A model generated the notes under the pieces. That model did no database searches. It saw nothing but the letters and a program-made list of their open reading frames with translations, and was not told the DNA's origin. Made by a program: the position numbers and the translations under genes. A stretch of DNA of 64,000 bases from Cloeon dipterum (taxonomy: Eukaryota > Arthropoda > Insecta > Ephemeroptera > Baetidae): NCBI RefSeq assembly GCF_949628265.1, contig NC_088788.1, positions 36,132,335-36,196,334 on the forward strand, in the 5' to 3' direction. Of this stretch, positions 57,797 through 64,000 are shown in pieces (positions within the stretch are counted from its first letter, which is position 1; each line of letters opens with the position of its first letter).

Positions 57797-60700
57797 TTAC
57801 AGCACACCTAGATCGGTGTGAATTGTGACATCACAATTGTTCTGCTTCTCATTGGCAGCGGCAGCCGCCATGTTGACCTCCACCAGGGTGTCAATGCTGT
57901 TGATGCTGATGCCCTTCAGGATCTTCTGAGCTGTCAGGGACTTGAAATGCACCGTCAGGTCGCTCAGACTGGGGAAGGAAGAGTGCAGGTCGCCGTTGAT
58001 TTTGTCCAAGGACAGGTCGTCGTCGTCTGCGATGGTCTTTCCGTTCGAAAGCGACACCTTTCCCAGGTTCTCGAGCAGATTAAGGCTGTCTGATGGCTTT
58101 AGAGGTTTGTCCAGGCTGGTTTTCAAGGCCGACGAGTTGCTCCCCAGGGAATTGAGCTCCGTATTGCTGTGGTAGAGCAAATTCTTCAGGCTGCTCAGGT
58201 TCTCCGACTTCTTCCGGGTGACGTCTGCGTTCACGTTGTTCATCGAGGATTCGGGAAGCTGGTTCTCGGCATCGCTGTTGGACACCTTCGGGATAGGCTG
58301 CTGGTTGTTGGCGACCTTTTGCCTCAGGTCGACCTCGTCAGGGACATTCTCCACCGAAGGGCACTTCAGGTTGGAGGGCGCCAGGGGGCTGACCTGCTTC
58401 TTCTCCTTCGGCACGTAGCAAGACGTCGGTCGGGGCGTCCTCTTTACGGCAGGAGCGTCCACCACACTGCCCGGAGTGGAGTGGCTGGGCGTGGCCACCG
58501 GAGTGCCGTTCAGGGTCATGTAGGAGCGGCTGGGGCTCTGCAGGACGCACACCCTGGCGCTGCCGTTGCCGGAAATGCTCGCCGTCGTGGTGGTCACGTC
58601 GCCGCTCTTTCCGGACTGGACGGGCGTCCTGCCCAGGTCGGTATTGGTTCGCACCTGAAGGGTGATTATCGACCCTGGCGAGGTGATGCTGCCGTTGATG
58701 GAGCTGCCTCCGGAGGAGAAGACGGTTGTTTGGGGAGTGCTGCTGGAAACCTTGCTCGGAGACATCCGCGGTGTGCTCAAAAGGGTGGACGGGGCGGGCG
58801 ACACTTTGCTGCGCGGAGAATCGACGCTGCTGATGATTGATGGGGTGATACTTGTTCCTGGCGAGGGCGACGAGCCATTGTGTTTGCTGCCGTTGGAGGA
58901 AGATCCGGATCTCTGGCGAGACGACGCTCGCAGGGTTCCATTGCTAGAAATTCGGAAAGTGTCAGTGAATTTTTCCAAGATTTTAAATAGAGGTCTCAGC
59001 GAGCCGCGCAGCACCGCGCTAGTCGGAAAATTTTTGGGTCACGTGGGCAGCCACCAGCCGCCGTGAATGTGGCTACAATGCGCCACCCGCCGGAGAAAAA
59101 GGTTCAAAAATTAAATAGTGCAGGATAAAAAAATGTCCTCAGGCCATCGGGCCGTTAAGTACTGTCAAACTTCACGTTTAAAATATTGTCAGTCGCGCCG
59201 ATCACCAGCCGCTGGTGAAAATGGCCAGCCGCTGCCACTGGGCAATAAATTCTGCTAAGCTGGTCCCGCCACCCACCACCCGCTGCCTTTTGCGGCTGAG
59301 ACCTCTAATTTTAATGGCAAAAACAACAACAAAACTGCGACAAAAAACATTACAAATTATAAATTGGGAACAATGCATTAACATTTATAGATGAGGTTTA
59401 AATTAATATGAAGGGGTTGGCTGTTAAGAAGAACCATTTAAAACTCACTAGTTCCCATTTATATATGAAGCCATCAGAAGTCTGTAATACTGATCCGAGC
59501 TTTGTGATTAATGACGCCTTGTTAGTTAGGTTTTCATATCAGAATTAAGAGCTAATCATTCTCACCATGACGGTGGATCGGACTTTCGCGATGAGCGGGG
59601 TGTGTTGGAGTAACTGCCAGAGCCGTTTGACGGAAAGGTGTAGTTTGTGTCTCCGGAAATGTGGCGTCTCCTTCTGGGCAGGGTGGCTGCCCTCGACGGC
59701 GGGTCCTCTGACCAGGGAATGCTGGCTTGGGACCTTCCCAGGGATACGTCTCTTGACTGCAAAAAGATTTGTTTAAGAATGGCATCAAAAACATTTGGAC
59801 ACGTAAAAATTTCTGATAGAAACTTGCTCTACAAAAATAAAATGCAAAAATTTAATGGCTTTGTGGAGGAATATCTTTTATAACTTTGTTGTCATGAAAT
59901 CAAGCTAAATTTTGGGTATTTCAATTTTTTGCTTCCTGGTAAGTCCGGAAAATTAGACAGAGGGAAATATTAAAAAAATATCCGTCCCCTTTAGAAATTC
60001 GTCTGTAACTTTTTTTATATAGAATCTGAAAAAAATGTTTTCTCCTTGCTAGTAAAATAAAAATTTGTACCCTAGTTGAAGAAAGACTGTAGGACGACGT
60101 CCTGGTTTGGGTGCCGACCGAGTGCAGGTGGGTGACGCTGGGGTTGAACCACTCGGCAGGTGGGAACTGGGCCGAAAAGGTGCTCAGGTTGCTCTCCCCT
60201 GACTCGCTGGCGTCGGCCCTGCTCAAGCGCTTGCTGCTGTTTCTGGCGCCGTTTCTTCTGAATAGCCGCGCAAGGAATGAAGGGCTTTTCTCTGCTAACG
60301 ACAAAGCCAAACATGAGTTTCCCGCTCCACCTCCGGCAACGCAAACAAAACAAAATACCTGGCTGCTTGATTTCCACGTCTCCCCAATCCATTGTCCTCG
60401 AGCTGCTCGGCGAAAGCCTCATGGAGCCACACCTCGGTAGTGACGTGCTGTGGGACAATCTTTTCTTGCTGCCGAACAGCCGCAACGAGTGGCGTCGCTC
60501 CAGAAGCCTGGATCCTGGCGATGGAGTCGGTTTCGCTCGGGGGTACAAAACTTTGTCGTTGGGATTTCCTGCGGATACGAATTTCAGTTTGATATTCTTT
60601 CTTTCATTTGTAAGGGTCCTACCTCCGCATATAACATCCGCAAGATTGGTTTGTACTGCCTGGTGTGTCCGATCTCCATCTCGGATCGTCTCCATTTCAC

Positions 60701-61444
60701 CGTGAATGTAAACAAGCGCCTCGTCAGTGGACATGAGAACCGATTTGGGGCCCTGCAGATGCTCGCCAAGCGAATCTATGACACTCGATCTGTGGTGCGG
60801 CGAGATGGAATGGCCTGCCCTGGAAGTGGGCCGGCTCTGCGAGTTGCTGCGCCGCCGCCGGCTCTCGGGAGTCACCACAAAGTAGCCTCTTGAGGTGTGG
60901 TAAATCTGCAATATGGATGGTTAACTTTGTCAAGCAATAAGCTCTCCAGTTTCGCGCGCACGTGTTTGTTTTTATTGCATTGGGGATGATTTTAGAGGAA
61001 ATTAAAATAGAAAAAAACACATATATGTTCTTAAAATAATTAAAAATGAAAGTGCTATGTGTAATTGGGTTTTTTTGCTTTCCAAACGTTAATGACAGTA
61101 GTTGTTTAAAATTGTAATTAAAATTGCTGTTCAAAATCTGGACACATTTATTTTTCTGAAGTTAAAATATGTGATATTTTGTGTGTATCGCAGTTGATTT
61201 ATTGGAAATTTAAGGTATCTAACCTTGCGTTCCTGCATGAGTTTGGCGAGTGCATCGTAAATCGTGTGCTCAGAGGGAGTTTCCATGACCGCGGGGAAGG
61301 AGCGCTGCAACGCCGCCCTGACAGCCTCCAAAGACGCCGGCTGACCTGCAGAGGTGAGTTCCAGAACCACCCAGCACAGAGCCTCCGGCAGGGGAGTGAA
61401 TTGGCTTTGCGGTAATGACTGGACCAAGCACTCCTCCACGTCTC
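57797..61444 (-). CDS. STOX: Storkhead-box (STOX/knockout) protein, 5' exon missing
   Basis: Minus-strand exons 61224-61444, 60359-60905, 60071-60291, 59566-59756 and 57797-58943 join with perfect phase agreement to 774 codons plus a partial first codon. The first exon and the start of the second encode the Storkhead winged-helix domain: QSQFTPLPEALC, HTIYDALAKLMQERK, then IYHTSRGYFVVTPES. Further on are basic and Ser-rich stretches and FSAQFPPAEW, a motif shared with vertebrate STOX proteins. The C-terminus reads IDTLVEVNMAAA. Known role: DNA-binding nuclear protein; the Drosophila member is knockout, needed for motor axon guidance. Exon 61224-61444 begins in mid-codon after AG, so at least one upstream exon is missing; it was not found before the window edge. 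Introns hold a family D MITE. Confidence 0.9.
58990..59305. mobile_element. Family D MITE, copy 2 (TA target duplication)
   Basis: Begins GAGGTCTCAGC and ends GCTGAGACCTC, with TA on each outer side (58988-58989, 59306-59307). Shares CCAGCCGC and ACCAGCCGCTGG subterminal words with the copy at 17.2 kb. It sits in the last STOX intron, ending 46 bases from the 3' splice site of the final exon. Confidence 0.7.
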
Positions 61445-63027
61445 CTGCGAACACGTCAAAGGTGAAATTAGAAATCTAAAAACATGATTGGCACTATGGA
61501 TATTCAATTTTTTTTAATTACACACCACACGCATCGAGAGGTGCAGTGAACCTTAAGTGTGTGAAAGGACGATTCTGACAATGCTTTTGTTCCATTTCGT
61601 TGATCCTCTCGTGAAAAGGAAGGAAGCAGAGTAACAAGATACGCCGACCGGTGGATATGTCATTGTTTTAACTGTCGTCCCGGGACTAAAAACAGGATCA
61701 TGAGAATCCCAAAATTGTTATTGTGTCAAAAACAAAGCGGCTTGAATTGTTTAAGTCGAGGAAACAATATCTTTTGATACTTTTCGACGTGTGTGTTTTT
61801 TCTCATGAAAAATGATGAAAATAGCTACAACGTCTGCAAAAAGATGAGTTAAGTTGGAACAAGTTGGCAAGCTTGAGCACTGAAGGAAAAAAAGAGGCGC
61901 ATATCGGCAAAATTTGGCCAGCCGCTCAGAGTGCTCTGCTAGGGAGTGGTCGTCTTTTAATTCGGCCCAACAAGCCAGCTGCAGAAGGCACTAAAGCGAG
62001 AGAAACTCGTTGCACGCGCATTTTAACCATAATTGAATTACGACGAGAGGCAGACTCTCAAAACTGCGTGGCGCATACCGCGAACAACAAGCCGAGTTTA
62101 ATCTGCGGAAGTGCGATTACAGTTTGCGGACCGCTTGCACTCTAGGAAATGCTCGTTGGCGTGCCACGCGCAATGTTATCATTAAGCATCCTTGGTCCCG
62201 AATTGGCGAACTTGAACTGCTGTTTCACTTTTGGTCGGCTAATCGACTGCTTTTTCTTTCGTTCTCGTTTCACTACCGAGCGAGCGAGCGACCTTTTGGT
62301 GTATTTTGCACGGCATAATTTGCAGTCGTGCCGGCGCACATTTGCAGACGAATGAGATCAGCAGACCAGTCTGCTTGTTCGATAAGTAAAAAGGAAACTC
62401 CCCGCGCGGCCGCGGCAAGGTGTATGTACTTGGCTGCTGCTGCTGCTGCTGCTGCTTTTTACTTCTCCGTCTTTTCTTTTTCATTTCGGCCGCGCCGGGG
62501 AAAAGGCAGGCAGGCAGGCTGGCTCACGTGTTCGAAATAATAACGCTCGCAAGACACGCCGCCAGCAGGTCAACTTTTTCACCGTGCCCTTGAATATCAG
62601 CATAAACTTGAGCTACGGCTCGTGTGTGCCAGAGTTTGTCTCGTAAATATGGTTTTGCAGAATCATGAGCATGATCGTAATAATATCCGCTTGGGTACAC
62701 ACGCGGCTCGCTTGATTAAAACCGATATTAAGGCTATATTGCACGTAAACCAGCTATACATATACATATTAATAACCAGTATTAAATTTTTTTAGCTCCT
62801 TTCTTTATCGCGATGTATGATTCTTTGATTGATGTAGACACCAAACAGTCAAGTTACTAGGATCCTGCTGTTACCCGACCATGTTTGTTAGATGAATTTA
62901 CGATACTTCTTTTGATGACCAACAATCGGGTTAAAGGTAATGTCAATTCCTGTGTAGATCAAAAAGTCCTTATTGTTGATTTAAAATTTATTCATATATC
63001 GTTCGAAATTCTTGGTGTGAACACGAA
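61445..63027. other. Between STOX exon and UFD1-like gene
   Basis: Part of a STOX intron or promoter; the missing 5' exon could lie here but I found none with a convincing frame and phase-1 donor. Includes a (GCT)8 run at 62433-62456. Confidence 0.4.
62433..62456 (+). repeat. (GCT)8 microsatellite
   Basis: Eight exact GCT units in non-coding DNA upstream of the UFD1-like gene. Confidence 0.85.
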
Positions 63028-63726
63028 ATGGGTTTCCGGGGCTTCCGAAGAGTTCTCCGTTTGGTTCCAATTTCGTCCAGTGAAAAGTTCAAAGATGACG
63101 TGTTGAGCCAACGGGGAGGAAAGATCGTCCTCGACGAAGAGCACCTGAAGCCCGTGCTCGGAGCTAAATATCGCAAGAGGATTCCCACAGAGGCTTCAGC
63201 CACCTTCAAATTGACCTGCCAAGGAAAATCAATGCACTGCAGCGTGCTCGAGTTCAGCCACGACAAAAAGGATGAAGTTCTCGTGCCGGACTGGTTTTTC
63301 AAGAACCTGGATGTGCAGATTGGCCAGAAAGTGTGTGTCACCCTCGTGAAGCTGAAAGAGGCCAGTTTCGTTAGGTTGGAGAGTCAGCTGAGAGGCTTCG
63401 AAAGGGTCGACGCGGAGGCGATGCTGATCCAACAACTCAGCCGCTTCGCTGCCATCACCACGGGGGATAGAATTCCCATTTGTTTCCAGGGCCAAGAGCA
63501 CGACTTTTTGGTGCAGGAGACTCGACCGGCCAAAGCTGTCCGGCTGGGACAGTTCGGATCGAGGCTGGAAGTCGACTTGGTCTTCTCCGCTCAAGAGAAC
63601 AGAGGAGGCGAGAAAAGGGAGGCTGAGGAGGAGAGTGCGAATGCCCGCAAAAAGGTCAAAAGTGAAGAGCAGACTGTGGACCACGACTTGGTCAGAGAGA
63701 CCCGCTTAAAACGCCTTGGTCCTTAG
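63028..63726 (+). CDS. UFD1-like protein, single exon, short form
   Basis: An uninterrupted frame of 232 codons with an in-frame stop at 62977 and no ATG between that stop and 63028. Residues about 10-190 resemble the UFD1 double-psi barrel domain: GGKIVLDEEHL, CSVLEFSHDKKDEVLVPDWF, KNLDVQIGQKV, LSRFAAITTGDRIPI and VQETRPAKAV match the family order (compare HCGVLEF, LPHWMMQNL, FACLTTGD, ETKPDKAV in human UFD1). The remaining 40 residues are charged and Lys/Glu-rich. Known role of UFD1: with NPL4 it guides ubiquitylated substrates to the p97/VCP ATPase. This protein lacks the C-terminal region that in UFD1 binds p97 and NPL4, and similarity is moderate, so it is better seen as a paralogue than as UFD1 itself. 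AATAAA follows at 63778. Confidence 0.85.
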   Translation: MGFRGFRRVLRLVPISSSEKFKDDVLSQRGGKIVLDEEHLKPVLGAKYRKRIPTEASATFKLTCQGKSMHCSVLEFSHDKKDEVLVPDWFFKNLDVQIGQKVCVTLVKLKEASFVRLESQLRGFERVDAEAMLIQQLSRFAAITTGDRIPICFQGQEHDFLVQETRPAKAVRLGQFGSRLEVDLVFSAQENRGGEKREAEEESANARKKVKSEEQTVDHDLVRETRLKRLGP

Positions 63727-63777
63727 CAGATTTTCTGGGGCATTGTTTCACTCACTCGCTAAATTATTTGTGTCTCT

Positions 63778-63783
63778 AATAAA
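63778..63783 (+). other. Poly(A) signal of UFD1-like gene
   Basis: AATAAA, 52 bases after the stop codon. Confidence 0.6.
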
Positions 63784-64000
63784 GTTACCATTTTAAGGAA
63801 ACGAACGTTATTTGTGAATAGAATTCCGGTCTTAAAACATCAACAAGAGTTTTCAATTTGCATAATTTTATTCTGTGCAGCAAGTAATTAACATATTTTT
63901 GCAAATTAAATAATAAAAAACAACAGCTTGAAACTCGAACCACGAGTTTAGCCTTTAAGGATAAACACAGCTTATCTTAGAAAGCGCTGCGAGCAGTATG

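Noticed and set aside
58169-58840. 223-codon plus frame
   Set aside because: Antisense to the last STOX exon, with no domain.

Overview
The window looks like nuclear DNA of an arthropod, most likely an insect. It has intron-rich, widely spaced protein genes in AT-rich surroundings, three cuticular (Rebers-Riddiford, chitin-binding) protein genes, animal orthologues of IST1 and the Storkhead-box family, many short non-autonomous transposons, and one long LINE retrotransposon. I cannot place it below insect level from sequence alone.

Layout. (1) 1-4.7 kb: no gene recognised; holds an inverted-repeat transposon. (2) 4803-7773, minus strand: complete five-exon IST1 homologue (ESCRT-III-associated), with a CRE-like palindrome just upstream. 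(3) 8-14.1 kb: mostly repeats, a perfect 16-bp hairpin, a 54-bp insertion with a 14-bp target duplication, and a TATA box placed before a 49-codon ORF. (4) 14438-24322, plus strand: five-exon cuticular protein gene with a proline/glutamine-rich middle and a divergent chitin-binding domain; its third intron (5.7 kb) holds several repeats. (5) 24.3-41.5 kb: about 17 kb without a supported gene, carrying dispersed repeats and two pairs of duplicated non-coding segments. (6) 41564-42591, plus: Ala/Tyr/Pro-rich RR-2 cuticular protein gene. (7) about 43.9-48.8 kb, minus: LINE with two long open frames, an ORF1 and an endonuclease/reverse-transcriptase ORF2. (8) 52724-56665, plus: a second RR-2 cuticular protein gene. 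(9) 57797-61444, minus: five exons of a Storkhead-box (STOX/knockout) transcription factor gene whose 5' exon was not found. (10) 63028-63726, plus: intronless UFD1-like gene lacking the usual C-terminal half.

How the parts relate. The three cuticular genes point the same way and share phase-0 introns, one inside the signal peptide and one directly before the chitin-binding domain, so they look like a family cluster of exported cuticle components. The second RR-2 gene and the STOX gene are tail to tail with predicted poly(A) signals only about 70 bp apart. IST1 and UFD1-like are housekeeping-type functions (endosomal sorting; ubiquitin/p97 pathway) with no evident link to the cuticle genes.

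The most interesting observation is in the LINE. The middle of ORF1 aligns, by eye and from memory of the human protein, with the TARG1/OARD1 type of macro domain (ADP-ribose binding or hydrolysis). The lysine and aspartate used for catalysis in TARG1 appear to be kept, while the adenine-contact aspartate and the glycine loop are changed. Exon boundaries below were worked out by hand from GT/AG sites and reading phase; repeat borders are approximate unless a target duplication fixes them.
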